Part shown: positions 1-8,555 of the stretch, one piece after another
Layout: each line of letters starts with the position of its first letter
Numbering within the stretch: the stretch's first letter is position 1
Assembly: GCF_003852515.1 (NCBI RefSeq)
Contig: NZ_QAJK01000137.1
Location: 1 to 40,960 of the forward strand
Direction: 5' to 3'
Length of the DNA stretch: 40,960 bases
DNA from: Variovorax sp. KBW07
GTDB taxonomy: Bacteria > Pseudomonadota > Gammaproteobacteria > Burkholderiales > Burkholderiaceae_C
Notes under the pieces: generated by a model
The model's database searches: none
The model's input: the letters and a program-made list of their open reading frames with translations, nothing else
What the model was told of the DNA's origin: nothing
Translations under genes and position numbers: made by a program

Positions 1-67
1 GAGGGAAGTACCCGGTGTCCTGTGCACGCGCCAAGAAGCTATCTCCTTCGAACAACCCGAGCCACAG

Positions 68-1087
68 CTAAGTCTTCAAAGGCGCGTTCGCTTCAGACGG
101 CGACCCAGGCAACCCGAACTGGTGCCACGCGCGACGCAGCTGCGTGTCCGAACCGAAGCCCGACAACTCCGCCGCCCGCGTGACGTTCGCGCCCGAAGCC
201 AGCGCGAGTTGTGCCGCCGCCAATCGCAGCCGACGCAAATACGCCAACGGCGCCACGCCCGCATGTTCCACGAACAGCCGCGTCAGATGCCGCGCCGACG
301 TGTGCGCCACCTCCGCCATGCGCGGCACGCTCCAGTCGGCTTGCGGTTGTTCGCTCACCGCGTCCTGTACGCGATGCAGTGCTGCGTGCAGATGGTTCCG
401 GTAGGCGAGAAACGGCGACAGCTCCGGGTCGTGCGGCCCTCGGCGCAACGCCACCACCATCGTTTGCGCCACCTGGGCCGCCAGCGCTTCGCCGCAGATC
501 TCGGCGATGCGATGCAGGATCAGGTCAATGCCCGTCGTGACGCCCGCGCTGCTGTAGAGCGGCGGGTCGATCACGAACACCCGGTTGGCCACCACGTCGC
601 AACGCGGCTCCACCGCGCGCAGTTCTTCCAGGTGATGGTGATGCGTGGTGGCGCGCCGGCCCGCGAGCGCGCCTGCATGGGCGGCCAGCACGGCGCCAGC
701 GCAGACCGTCACCAACTCCAGCCGGCCGCGCTCGAAGCGCAGGCCGCGCAGCCAGTGCAGCAGGTCTTGTGCTTCGGGCGTGTCGGTCGCGATGGCGTTG
801 CCGGGCAGGCCGACCAGCACCACCCAGGCCGGGCCGCCGCTCCACTGCGTCGGCAGCGGTGCCAGCCCGGCGAGGGTGACGCCGACCGAGCTGAGGGAGG
901 TCGGGCGCGGGCTCGCGAACTCGATCGCGAAGCGCTCGGGTTGGCCCATCGCGCGCAGTCGCTGGTTGGCGATGCGCAAGGCCTCGGCGGGGCCGGCCCA
1001 GTCGAGCACCAGGCTGTCGGGGAGCAGCGCGAAGACTACGCGGATGGGTGGCTGGTGCTGGTGGTGCTGGTGTTGTTCCGGGTCCAT
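68..1087 (-). CDS. GlxA-type transcriptional regulator (DJ-1/PfpI domain plus AraC HTH)
   Basis: A 339-residue protein with two domains. Roughly residues 15-200 form a DJ-1/PfpI-like class I amidotransferase fold, with the usual Cys in the stretch VTVCAGAV. Roughly residues 220-330 form an AraC-type double helix-turn-helix, ending in the typical AAELSGFGSDTQLRRAW segment. Family members are cytoplasmic DNA-binding activators whose DJ-1-like domain is thought to sense a small molecule; the ligand here cannot be told. The N-terminus is rich in His and Gln, encoded by a CAC/CAG triplet tract that lies in the 52-base overlap with the upstream DJ-1 gene. It is the last gene of a three-gene minus-strand operon. 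Family is certain, target is not. Confidence 0.9.
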   Translation of the reverse strand: MDPEQHQHHQHQPPIRVVFALLPDSLVLDWAGPAEALRIANQRLRAMGQPERFAIEFASPRPTSLSSVGVTLAGLAPLPTQWSGGPAWVVLVGLPGNAIATDTPEAQDLLHWLRGLRFERGRLELVTVCAGAVLAAHAGALAGRRATTHHHHLEELRAVEPRCDVVANRVFVIDPPLYSSAGVTTGIDLILHRIAEICGEALAAQVAQTMVVALRRGPHDPELSPFLAYRNHLHAALHRVQDAVSEQPQADWSVPRMAEVAHTSARHLTRLFVEHAGVAPLAYLRRLRLAAAQLALASGANVTRAAELSGFGSDTQLRRAWHQFGLPGSPSEANAPLKT

Positions 1088-1680
1088 GCGTAGTCCATCT
1101 GGCGGGCGGTGCGTTCGGCCAGCTCGCGCCCGGCCAGGCGCTCGACGATGTGCAGGCTCATGTCGATGCCGGCGCTGATCCCGGCCGAACTGACGATGCG
1201 GCCGTTGTCGACCCAGCGCACGCCTTCGCGCACGTCGAGTTGCGGAAACTGCGCGCGCAGGTCGGCGATGTCTTCCCAGTGCGTGGTGACCGCATCGCGC
1301 GTGACCACGCCGCTTTTCGCGAGCAGGAAGGCGCCGGTGCAGACCGAAGCGACGAGCTGCGCGCCGGCTGCGCTGTCGGCAATCCAGTGCAAGGTGTCGG
1401 GGCTGGCCATGGGGGCATCGATCACGCCACCGGGAACGACCAGCACGTCGGCCTTCGGGCTGTCTTGGAGCGTGTGATCGGCCAGCAGGCGCAGGCCGGC
1501 ACGCGCTTGAACGGGCGAGGTCTGCGCGACCGAGGCGACCTCGAACGGTGCGGCGGCGTCGGGCTGCATTCGCTGGGCGACGCGGCTGGCGGTGGTGAAC
1601 ACCTCGAAGGGGCCGGCGAAGTCGAGGGCCTCGACACCGTCGTAGGCCAGGATCAGTACGCGCAGGCTCTTTGGGCTCAT
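1036..1680 (-). CDS. DJ-1/PfpI family protein
   Basis: A 214-residue single-domain DJ-1/PfpI protein. It begins MSPKSLRVLILAYDGVEALD and carries the nucleophile elbow SVCTGAFLLA, followed by a TTHWED segment typical of the isocyanide hydratase/GlxA-like branch. The open frame extends upstream, but the ATG at 1680 is preferred: it makes a 4-base ATGA overlap with the stop of the hydrolase gene upstream, and residues before it are low-complexity shadow sequence. Its 3' end runs 52 bases into the GlxA-type regulator. It resembles the sensor domain of that neighbour, so the two may be an old duplication. A hydratase or protective deglycase-like role is possible but not shown. Confidence 0.85.
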   Translation of the reverse strand: MSPKSLRVLILAYDGVEALDFAGPFEVFTTASRVAQRMQPDAAAPFEVASVAQTSPVQARAGLRLLADHTLQDSPKADVLVVPGGVIDAPMASPDTLHWIADSAAGAQLVASVCTGAFLLAKSGVVTRDAVTTHWEDIADLRAQFPQLDVREGVRWVDNGRIVSSAGISAGIDMSLHIVERLAGRELAERTARQMDYAWTRNNTSTTSTSHPSA

Positions 1681-2264
1681 GCCGTCACCGTCCCCGTCCC
1701 CGTTGCAGCAGCAGCGCGTTCCAGCGCCTGCGCCACGCTGCAGACGGTCGCGAAGCGGCCGTGGAGCACGGTGGCTGTGCGGGCCTTGATGTCGGCGGCG
1801 GCGAGTGGCCGGCCGTCGGGCTGCGTCATGTCGAAGGTCAGCGTGGCGTCGGTCACGTAGTCGACCTCCCAGCCCAGGTCCGAGGCGTGGCGCGTGGTGG
1901 TTTCGCAGCATTGCTCGGTGCGGATGCCGCTGACGATCAGCCGGCCGATGCCCTGCTGCGTGAGCCAGATGTCGAGCCCGCTGTTCACCAGCGCGCTGTG
2001 GCGGTGCTTGGTGAAGGTGGCCGCGGCCTCGAAATTGGCCAGTCCCTCGATGGGGCGGACGTGGCCCGATTCGACCGCGAAGGGGTTGCTGGCGTCGGAG
2101 GGTTCGTCGACGTGGAAGACCCGCACGATCGGCGTGCCGGCGGCGGCGCAGCCTGCGATGAGCGCGTTCTGCGCGGCGAGGTAGGGCGCGGCCTGGCGCT
2201 CGTCCCAGTACGGGCGCTGGCGGAACGACGCCTGGGCGTCAATCACAATCAGACAGGTTTTCAT
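1677..2264 (-). CDS. Isochorismatase-family cysteine hydrolase
   Basis: A 195-residue isochorismatase-fold hydrolase. The expected catalytic triad can be placed: Asp in LIVIDAQ near residue 10, a Lys in the TKH segment, and the Cys in GIRTEQCCETT, preceded by the usual conserved turn. Family members hydrolyse amides, ureas or enol-ethers (nicotinamidase, N-carbamoylsarcosine amidase, isochorismatase). This one has no visible mark of a particular substrate. It is the first gene of the minus-strand operon with the DJ-1 protein (ATGA overlap) and the GlxA-type regulator. The run of short repeats near its 3' end encodes an Ala/Thr/Gly-rich tail. Confidence 0.88.
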   Translation of the reverse strand: MKTCLIVIDAQASFRQRPYWDERQAAPYLAAQNALIAGCAAAGTPIVRVFHVDEPSDASNPFAVESGHVRPIEGLANFEAAATFTKHRHSALVNSGLDIWLTQQGIGRLIVSGIRTEQCCETTTRHASDLGWEVDYVTDATLTFDMTQPDGRPLAAADIKARTATVLHGRFATVCSVAQALERAAAATGTGTVTA

Positions 2265-2328
2265 GGCGTGGCGGGCTCGCGGGAGCGGGGTGGATGATGC
2301 CGCCTATTCTTCTGGGCCGCCAGCCCGC

Positions 2329-2348
2329 GGTCCGTTCGGGAGCGGACC
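2329..2348. other. Hairpin between the hydrolase operon and permease gene
   Basis: A 6-bp perfect stem (GGTCCG and CGGACC) with an 8-base loop in the 142-base gap between two minus-strand genes. No T-tract follows on either strand, so it is only a weak terminator candidate. Nothing else was recognised in this gap. Confidence 0.3.
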
Positions 2349-2406
2349 AGAATCGATCAGATCAGGACATCGCGCCCCGACCCGCCGCCACCTTGCGCCT
2401 TAAAGG

Positions 2407-3483
2407 CTAGACCAGGGCTGCCGCCTGCAGCTCTTTCTTCAGGTAGGCGTAGAACAGCGGCGCCGCCACCAGCCCGGCCGGCCCGAACACCGCCTCGGCG
2501 ACGAACATCACGGCGAGCAGTTCCCACACGCTCATCTTGGTGCGGCTGCCGACCACCTTGGCGTTGATCACGTATTCGGCCTTGTGGATCAGGATCAGGA
2601 ACGCCAGGCAGGCCAGCGCGGTGACCGGCGACACCGACAGCGCCACCAGCGTGATCACGGAATTGCAGACCAGGTTGCCCACGATGGGCACCAGCCCGGC
2701 CACGAAGGTCAGGGTGATCAGTGCCGGCGTGTAGGGCAGGCTCAGGCCCCACATCGGCATCAGGAACAGCAGGAAGATGGCGGTCAGCAGCGTGTTGAAC
2801 GCGGCAATCCAGAACTGGGCCGCCACGATCTGGCCGAAGGCCTCGCCGAAGATGGTCACGCGACGGTGCAGTTGCTCGGCCAGCGGTCGGCGCTGGGCCG
2901 GCGCCGGGGCAATGGCGGCCAGCCCGCCGACGATCAGGCCCACGTAGGCGAACAGCAGCGCGCCCAGCCAGGCGCGGCCCGCCATGGCCAGCGAACCGGC
3001 CTGCGCGCGCAGGTAGTTGGCCACCACGCGCTGTACTTCGGCGGCGCCTTCGGGCAAGAACACGGCAATGTCGGGCGGCAGCTTCAGGCGCAGTTCGAGC
3101 ACCGTGCGGGCCGTGAAATCGAGCAGTTCGCGGTACTGGTCGGGTGCGTCGATGATGTATTCGCGTGCCTGCGACAGCCCGACGGTCACCAGCGCGATCG
3201 GTCCCACCAGCACCAGCACGAACGCCAGCACGCCGGCCAGCCCGTGGGCCCGGCTGCGCAGGAACCTGGAGCGCGACAAGAGCCGCTCCAGCTGGCGGGC
3301 GAACCAGCGCGTGGCAAGAAAGCCGATGCAAACGCACAGCAGGCCCGGCAGCAGGTGCTGCCACATCACCAGCAGCAGCGCGGCCGGCATCAGCAGGTAG
3401 CTGGCCAGCACCACGTTTCGGGAGGCGGCCTGGGGCCGGACGGTGACGGGAGCGTCGGGAGCAGCAGGCAGCGGCTTTGCCAT
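2407..3483 (-). CDS. AI-2E family (PerM-type) membrane permease
   Basis: A 358-residue polytopic inner-membrane protein of the AI-2E/PerM exporter family. A short Pro/Ala-rich cytoplasmic N-terminus of about 25 residues precedes two hydrophobic segments; a soluble central region of around 120 residues follows, then a cluster of membrane spans with the family's Gly/Pro-rich GLVPIVGNL region near residue 265. Family members have been linked to autoinducer-2 release, ion/proton antiport or general permease roles; substrate is unknown here. It lies 49 bases downstream of purM on the same strand. This neighbourhood (perM beside purM and hda) is common in proteobacteria. Confidence 0.88.
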   Translation of the reverse strand: MAKPLPAAPDAPVTVRPQAASRNVVLASYLLMPAALLLVMWQHLLPGLLCVCIGFLATRWFARQLERLLSRSRFLRSRAHGLAGVLAFVLVLVGPIALVTVGLSQAREYIIDAPDQYRELLDFTARTVLELRLKLPPDIAVFLPEGAAEVQRVVANYLRAQAGSLAMAGRAWLGALLFAYVGLIVGGLAAIAPAPAQRRPLAEQLHRRVTIFGEAFGQIVAAQFWIAAFNTLLTAIFLLFLMPMWGLSLPYTPALITLTFVAGLVPIVGNLVCNSVITLVALSVSPVTALACLAFLILIHKAEYVINAKVVGSRTKMSVWELLAVMFVAEAVFGPAGLVAAPLFYAYLKKELQAAALV

Positions 3484-3532
3484 CCGGGTTCGAGGGCTTT
3501 GCTTGATGGGGAAGGGTGGGCGCGGGTGCCGG

Positions 3533-4573
3533 TCAGCCGACGACCACGGCAGCGCCGTCGCCGCGCGCGGCGATCACGCCGATCTCGTGCACCTTTTCGC
3601 CGGCGGCGCGCAGGGTGGCGGCGCAGGCGGCGGCTTCGGCTGCGTCGAGGACCACGACCATGCCGATGCCGTTGTTGAAGGTGCGGTTCATTTCGATGTC
3701 GTCGATGCCGGCCACCTTCTGCAGCCAGGCGAACAGCTCGGTCTGCGGCCAACTGCCCTTCTTGAGGTGGGCGGCCGTGCCTTCGGGCAGCACGCGCGGA
3801 ATGTTCTCGAGCAGGCCGCCACCGGTGATGTGGGCCAGCGCCTTGATCGGGTGCTTGGCCAGGGCTTCGAGCACCGGCTTCACGTACAGGTGGGTGGGCT
3901 CCATCACGGCTTCGCGGAAGGGCTTGCCGTCGAGGGTGGCGGGCAGGTCGGCGCCTGCGCGTTCGATCACCTTGCGCACCAGGCTGAAGCCGTTGGAATG
4001 CACGCCGGCCGAGGCCAGGCCCAGCACCACGTCGCCGGGCTTGACGTTCTGGCCAGTGAGAATTTTTGCTTTTTCGACCGCGCCGACCGCAAAGCCGGCC
4101 AGGTCGTATTCGCCGGCCGGGTACATGCCGGGCATTTCAGCGGTTTCGCCGCCGATGAGCGCGCAGCCCGAGAGCTCGCAGCCGCGGGCGATGCCGCCGA
4201 TCACCGCGGCGGCGGTGTCCACGTCCAGCTTGCCGCAGGCGAAATAGTCGAGAAAGAACAGGGGCTCGGCGCCTTGCACCAGCACGTCGTTGACGCTCAT
4301 GGCCACCAGGTCGATGCCGACGGTGTCGTGCATGTTCCATTCGAAAGCCAGCTTGAGCTTGGTGCCCACGCCGTCGGTGCCGCTCACCAGGACCGGTTCC
4401 TTGTAGCGCTTGGGCACCTCGAACAGGGCGCCGAAACCGCCGATGCCGGCCAGCACGCCTTCGCGCAGGGTCTTCTTGGCCAGCGGCTTGATGCGGTCGA
4501 TCAGGGCGTCTCCGGCATCGATATCGACACCGGCGTCCTTGTAGCTGAGCGGGGTAGGCGTGGGGGAAGTCAT
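3533..4573 (-). CDS. purM: Phosphoribosylformylglycinamidine cyclo-ligase
   Basis: AIR synthetase, the fifth step of de novo purine synthesis, closing the imidazole ring of FGAM with ATP. The 346-residue length is normal. Recognisable signatures are [14 protein letters not shown] at the N-terminus, [11 protein letters not shown], the ATP/substrate motif [31 protein letters not shown], and [11 protein letters not shown]. It is transcribed divergently from hda with a gap of 114 bases, and leads into the PerM-type permease gene. Complete and unremarkable. Confidence 0.97.
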   Translation of the reverse strand: MTSPTPTPLSYKDAGVDIDAGDALIDRIKPLAKKTLREGVLAGIGGFGALFEVPKRYKEPVLVSGTDGVGTKLKLAFEWNMHDTVGIDLVAMSVNDVLVQGAEPLFFLDYFACGKLDVDTAAAVIGGIARGCELSGCALIGGETAEMPGMYPAGEYDLAGFAVGAVEKAKILTGQNVKPGDVVLGLASAGVHSNGFSLVRKVIERAGADLPATLDGKPFREAVMEPTHLYVKPVLEALAKHPIKALAHITGGGLLENIPRVLPEGTAAHLKKGSWPQTELFAWLQKVAGIDDIEMNRTFNNGIGMVVVLDAAEAAACAATLRAAGEKVHEIGVIAARGDGAAVVVG

Positions 4574-4687
4574 GGGCGGTCGGGGTCGAGAAGGGGGCGA
4601 ACAGAGGGCGAAGGGGCGGCGCCGGTAACCGAGGCGGCCGGGCCGATAGAATTCCTCACGATTTTAAGGGCCCCAGCGGCCCCCTCC

Positions 4688-5389
4688 ATGAACCTTCCCG
4701 GGATGAAACAGCTCGCGCTCGATATCGGCATTGCGACGGGCCCCAGCTTCGACGCCTTTTTTGCCGGCCCCAACGAGGCGGCACTGCGACACCTGCAACT
4801 GTGGGCGGGCAGCGCCGGCAGCCCTGTGCTGCACTCGCCGGTGCCGACCTATCTTTGGGGCGAAAGCGGCAGTGGCAAGACCCATCTGCTCGAATCGGTG
4901 CGTGTCGCACTGCGCGAGCAGGGCGCCAGCGTGGGCTGGCTCCACGCCGGCCTGCTGGAGCCTCCTGAGTTCGACGAGCGCTGGGGCGCCGTCCTGCTCG
5001 ACGACGTGCACCTCTACACCGCCGTGCAACAGCACGCGGCCTTCAACTGGTTCGTCAACGCCCAGACGCTGCAGCGCGGCGTGGTGGGCGCGGGCGCCTT
5101 GCCGCCGGCCGACCTGCCGCTGCGCGAAGACCTGCGCACCCGCCTCGGCTGGGGCCATGTCTTCCATCTGCAGGTGCTGAGCGAAAGCGAACGCCGCGCG
5201 GTGCTGCGCCAGGCCGCCGATGCGCGCGGCGTGATGCTGTCCGACGACGTGCTCGACTACATGCTGCACCGTTTCAGCCGCGACCTCGGCAGCCTGATGG
5301 AGCTGCTCACGCAGCTCGACGGCTATGCCTTGCAGACGCAACGCGCGATCACCATTCCGTTGATCCGCTCCATGCTCGAGAACGAATAA
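4688..5389 (+). CDS. hda: DnaA regulatory inactivator Hda
   Basis: A 233-residue DnaA-like AAA+ protein that, with the DNA-loaded beta clamp, promotes hydrolysis of DnaA-bound ATP after initiation. The sequence MKQLALDI near the N-terminus contains the clamp-binding type motif (QLALDI). The Walker A is GESGSGKT (residues 58-65) and Walker B VLLDDVH. There is no DnaA domain IV, as expected for Hda. Two starts are possible, ATG 4688 or ATG 4703 (starting MKQLALDI); neither has a strong ribosome-binding site, and the second fits homologues better at the N-terminus. A TAGAAT at 4647-4652 is a possible -10. pcnB follows 27 bases downstream. Confidence 0.92.
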   Translation: MNLPGMKQLALDIGIATGPSFDAFFAGPNEAALRHLQLWAGSAGSPVLHSPVPTYLWGESGSGKTHLLESVRVALREQGASVGWLHAGLLEPPEFDERWGAVLLDDVHLYTAVQQHAAFNWFVNAQTLQRGVVGAGALPPADLPLREDLRTRLGWGHVFHLQVLSESERRAVLRQAADARGVMLSDDVLDYMLHRFSRDLGSLMELLTQLDGYALQTQRAITIPLIRSMLENE

Positions 5390-5416
5390 AAGAGCGAACA
5401 AGGCTTCCAACCAACA

Positions 5417-7045
5417 ATGATCAAGAAATTCATCGACAAGCTGCTCGGCAAGACCGCCGGCGGCACGCAGGGCAAGAGCCGCTTCGGCAAGCGCCAGGAG
5501 GTGCCGGCAGAGGTTCACAAGATCGATCCGGCCCTGGTCGACGAACGTGCGAAGAACGTGGTCACGACGCTGCAGCAGGCGGGCTACGAGGCTTACGTGG
5601 TGGGCGGCGCGGTGCGCGACCTGCTGCTGGGGCTGCGCCCGAAAGATTTCGACGTGGCCACCAATGCCACGCCCGAGCAGGTCAAGTCGCTGTTTCGCCG
5701 CGCCTTCATCATCGGCCGGCGTTTTCGCATCGTGCACGTGGTGTACGGCCGTGGCCGCGAGCATGAAGTGATCGAGGTCTCGACCTTCCGCGCCTACATG
5801 GACAACGCCGCCGCCGAGCAGGTGGCCGGCAACGAGCGCACCAGCAAGGGCGAGCTGGCCAGCATGAAGCACGCCGTCGATGCCAGCGGCCGCGTGCTGC
5901 GCGACAACGTCTGGGGCCCGCAGGAAGAAGACGCGGCGCGCCGCGACTTCACCGTCAACGCCATGTACTACGACCCGGCCAACCAGGTGGTGGTCGACTA
6001 TCACAACGGCATCAAGGACGCCCAGAAGCTCACGCTGCGCATGATCGGCGACCCGGCCACGCGCTACCGCGAAGACCCGGTGCGCATCATTCGCGCCATT
6101 CGCTTCTCGGCCAAGCTCGCGGCCCTCGGCTTCAAGATGGAAGCCAAGACGGCGGCGCCGCTGATCGAATCGAGCAAGCTGCTGGCCGATGTGCCGCAGA
6201 GTCGCCTGTTCGACGAAATGCTCAAGTTGTTGCAGACCGGCCATGCCATTGCCACGGTCGAGCAGCTGAACAAGCTCGGGCTGGCCAAGGGCATCTACCC
6301 GCTGCTCGACGTGGTGGTGGAGCGTGCCGACCAGCCCTTCGTGAAGGCCGCCCTGCAAGACACCGATCGCCGCGTGGGCGAGGGCAAGCCGGTGGCGCCG
6401 AGCTTCCTGCTGGCCTGCGTGCTGTGGGCCGACGTGCGCGACGGCTGGGCCCAGCGCCAGGAAGGCCAGCGCGGCCAGCGTCCGCAGGCGCCGTTCCCGG
6501 CACTGCAGGACGCCATCGACGACGTGTTCAATTCACGCATCGGCGACGTGTCGGGCCGCGGCAAGCTGGCCGCCGACATGCGCGAGATCTGGATGATGCA
6601 GCCGCGCTTCGACAAGCGCACCGGCTCCACGCCCTACAGCCTGGTCGAGCAGGCGCGCTTTCGCGCCGCCTTCGACTTCATGCGGCTGCGTGCCGACGTG
6701 GGCGAGGTCGGCGAAGCCATTGCCGAATGGTGGCAGGAGTTCAGCACGGCGGACGACCTGCGCCGCCAGGACTTGCTGGAGCAGGTACGCGAAGAACAGA
6801 AGGTGCGCCAGCGCGTGCGGGTGCGCGACCCCGCGCCGGCACCCGCACCGGCCAGGGCTCGCCACGAGCCGGCCCCCCGCCGTAACGACGATGCCGAGTC
6901 GGACGACGAGGTTGAAGTCGAAGCCGGCGCCGTGCCGCCCGATGGCGAGGTCGCAGCGCCGCGCAAGCGCCGGCGCCGCCGCAAGCCGCGTCCCGCGGGC
7001 GGTAGTGGCGGTGGCGAGGGTGGCGGCAACGCTGCGGGCGAATGA
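5417..7045 (+). CDS. pcnB: Poly(A) polymerase I
   Basis: A 542-residue class II nucleotidyltransferase that adds 3' poly(A) tails to RNA and so promotes decay. Seen directly: GGAVRDLLLG (residues 63-72), the metal-binding DFD (77-79), RRDFTVNAMYYD, and the head domain motif RYREDPVRIIRAIRFSAKL. The C-terminal 90 residues are strongly basic and disordered in appearance, alternating Pro/Ala/Arg with an acidic patch, then a run of Arg/Lys and Gly. This is a typical RNA-binding tail of betaproteobacterial PcnB. Its stop overlaps the upstream-most start of folK (ATGA at 7042-7045), so the two are translationally coupled if that start is used. Confidence 0.95.
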   Translation: MIKKFIDKLLGKTAGGTQGKSRFGKRQEVPAEVHKIDPALVDERAKNVVTTLQQAGYEAYVVGGAVRDLLLGLRPKDFDVATNATPEQVKSLFRRAFIIGRRFRIVHVVYGRGREHEVIEVSTFRAYMDNAAAEQVAGNERTSKGELASMKHAVDASGRVLRDNVWGPQEEDAARRDFTVNAMYYDPANQVVVDYHNGIKDAQKLTLRMIGDPATRYREDPVRIIRAIRFSAKLAALGFKMEAKTAAPLIESSKLLADVPQSRLFDEMLKLLQTGHAIATVEQLNKLGLAKGIYPLLDVVVERADQPFVKAALQDTDRRVGEGKPVAPSFLLACVLWADVRDGWAQRQEGQRGQRPQAPFPALQDAIDDVFNSRIGDVSGRGKLAADMREIWMMQPRFDKRTGSTPYSLVEQARFRAAFDFMRLRADVGEVGEAIAEWWQEFSTADDLRRQDLLEQVREEQKVRQRVRVRDPAPAPAPARARHEPAPRRNDDAESDDEVEVEAGAVPPDGEVAAPRKRRRRRKPRPAGGSGGGEGGGNAAGE

Positions 7046-7722
7046 GCACGCCTGACCGGCCGAAGGACGGCAAGAAGAGCCCCGCGGCCAAGACAACTGC
7101 GGCCAAGGCAACCGCCGGCAAGAAGCCCGCGGCGCCTCGCGCTGGCGGCGCCGGCAGCAAGCCCGCCTCGTCGTCGGCCGGTGCCAGGAGCGGCCCGCCC
7201 GCGCGCCGCGCGCCCGCCGGTGCCCCGGTGCGCCGCCCACGCGGTCCGCGTGAGGACTACCCGACCGTGCAGGCCTTCGTCGCCATCGGGGCCAACCTGG
7301 GCGATGCCGAGGCGGCCGTGAAGGCCGCCATGGCCGCCATCGGTGCGCTGCAGCGCACCCAGGTCACGGCGCGCTCGTCGCTCTATCGCAGCGAGCCGGT
7401 GGGCGCTGAAGGCCCCGACTTCATCAATGCCGTGGTGGCCGTGCGCACCGGCCTGGATGCCGAGCAGTTTCTCGTGGCGTTGCAACGCCTGGAGACGCTG
7501 GCCGGCCGCGAGCGGCCCTTTCCCAATGCGCCGCGAACGCTCGACCTCGACCTGCTGATGCACGGCAATTCGGTGATCGACACGCCGGCGCTGACCCTGC
7601 CGCACCCCCGCATGCGCGAGCGCGCCTTCGTGCTGAAGCCGCTTGCCGAAATTGCGCCCGACAAGGTGCCGCGTGCGGCTCTGGCCCGCGTCACGGGCCA
7701 GGTGGTCAAGCGCATCGTCTGA
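7042..7722 (+). CDS. folK: HPPK, dihydropterin pyrophosphokinase with basic N-terminal extension
   Basis: Transfers pyrophosphate from ATP to 6-hydroxymethyl-dihydropterin in folate synthesis. The catalytic domain starts near residue 76 at VQAFVAIGANLGD and includes the motifs SLYRSEPVG, GPDFINAVVAV, RTLDLDLL and LPHPRMRERAFVLKPL. From ATG 7042 the protein has 226 residues with about 75 extra residues rich in Lys, Ala, Pro and Arg. A GTG at 7267 with the sequence GAGGA ten bases upstream would give a 151-residue protein of ordinary HPPK size. The ATGA overlap with pcnB favours the long form; which start is used is open. Confidence 0.92.
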   Translation: MSTPDRPKDGKKSPAAKTTAAKATAGKKPAAPRAGGAGSKPASSSAGARSGPPARRAPAGAPVRRPRGPREDYPTVQAFVAIGANLGDAEAAVKAAMAAIGALQRTQVTARSSLYRSEPVGAEGPDFINAVVAVRTGLDAEQFLVALQRLETLAGRERPFPNAPRTLDLDLLMHGNSVIDTPALTLPHPRMRERAFVLKPLAEIAPDKVPRAALARVTGQVVKRIV

Positions 7723-7763
7723 CGACGCAGAGGCCGTCGGCACCAGCCGGCGCCGCGCTTGCC

Positions 7764-7783
7764 GGCCCGAATTTCGGGCCTTT
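7764..7783 (+). terminator. Possible weak terminator after folK
   Basis: An 8-bp stem (GGCCCGAA and TTCGGGCC) with a one-base centre, followed by only TTT. The geometry is tight and the T-run short, so it may equally be a cruciform-like palindrome. It lies about 40 bases after the folK stop. Confidence 0.35.
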
Positions 7784-7799
7784 CAACGGCTTTGAAAAC

Positions 7800-7817
7800 C
7801 CGGTCCGGCCGGACCGG
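7800..7817. repeat. Perfect 18-bp palindrome
   Basis: CCGGTCCGG followed directly by its complement CCGGACCGG, in the gap between folK and the DUF47-pit operon, about 30 bases upstream of the candidate Pho box. It could be an operator or part of the folK transcript end. No function can be assigned from the sequence alone. Confidence 0.5.
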
Positions 7818-7846
7818 ACTCGCGCGCCCGTTAAACTTCGCCGGTT

Positions 7847-7875
7847 TTTTCATGAAGGCGTCATGAAATTGTGAT
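7847..7875 (+). promoter_or_regulatory. Candidate PhoB box (three 7-mers at 11-base spacing)
   Basis: Three 7-base units, TTTTCAT, GCGTCAT and TTGTGAT, are separated by 4-base spacers GAAG and GAAA, giving the 11-base period of Pho boxes. Each unit matches 5 of 7 positions of the classic unit CTGTCAT. The box ends only 21 bases before the start codon of the DUF47 gene, which leaves little room for a normal activated promoter. This suggests repression of low-affinity phosphate uptake by PhoB, as known for the orfA-pit operon of Sinorhizobium meliloti. Confidence 0.45.
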
Positions 7876-7896
7876 TGGCGCACCCCAGGAGTTTCC

Positions 7897-8541
7897 ATGT
7901 TCGGCAAGCTGCTGCCCCGCGAGGGCAATTTCTTCGAGATGTTCAACCAGCACGCCGAGCGCATCGTGGAGGCGGCCAGGGCGTTCGAGCAACTGGTCGC
8001 CAACTACAGCGACGTGCACCTGCGCGAGCAGTACAACCGCGATGTCGACAACGCCGAGCGCGCGGCCGACCGCGTGACGCACGACGTCAACCGGCTGATC
8101 CACAAGACCTTCATCACGCCCATCGACCGCGAGCAGATCCACAAGCTCATCAACACGATGGACGACGTGGCCGACCTGATCCAGGACTCGGCGGAAACCA
8201 TGGCGCTGTACGACGTGCGCCACATGACCGACGAGATCGTGCGCCTCACGGCCCTGAGCGTGAAGTGCTGCGACCGGCTGAAGGACGCCGTCAAGTTTCT
8301 CGGCAAGATCGCCGACCCGGCGGTGGCCGAGGCGGTGCTCAAGACCTGCGAGGAAATCGACCGCCTCGAATCCGATGCCGACCGCGTGATGCGCAGCGCC
8401 ATGAGCAAGCTGTTCCGCGAGGAGCCTGATGTGCGCGAGGTGATCAAGCTCAAGGCGATCTACGAACTGCTCGAGACGATCACCGACAAGTGCGAGGACG
8501 TGGCCAATGTCATCGAGGGCATCGTCCTCGAGAACTCCTGA
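7897..8541 (+). CDS. DUF47 family phosphate transport accessory protein (PhoU-like)
   Basis: A 214-residue all-helical protein of the DUF47/TIGR00153 family, distantly related to PhoU. Typical features visible are the start MFGKLLPREGNFFEMF, repeated Asp/Glu-rich helices containing DNAERAADRVTHDV and EIDRLESDADRVM (PhoU-like metal-binding E/DxxxD patterns), and the C-terminal CEDVANVIEGIVLENS. Members are nearly always encoded just upstream of a Pit transporter, as here (14-base gap), and are thought to regulate it. A Shine-Dalgarno sequence CCAGGAG precedes the ATG. A candidate Pho box lies directly upstream. Confidence 0.93.
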   Translation: MFGKLLPREGNFFEMFNQHAERIVEAARAFEQLVANYSDVHLREQYNRDVDNAERAADRVTHDVNRLIHKTFITPIDREQIHKLINTMDDVADLIQDSAETMALYDVRHMTDEIVRLTALSVKCCDRLKDAVKFLGKIADPAVAEAVLKTCEEIDRLESDADRVMRSAMSKLFREEPDVREVIKLKAIYELLETITDKCEDVANVIEGIVLENS

Positions 8542-8555
8542 GCGGGTAGCGACTG

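Noticed and set aside
1-67. The bases before the first gene
   Set aside because: No gene, promoter or hairpin could be supported here.
3443-4687. Extension of the hda frame far upstream
   Set aside because: The extension is antisense to purM and perM starts; the Hda fold begins at 4688-4703.
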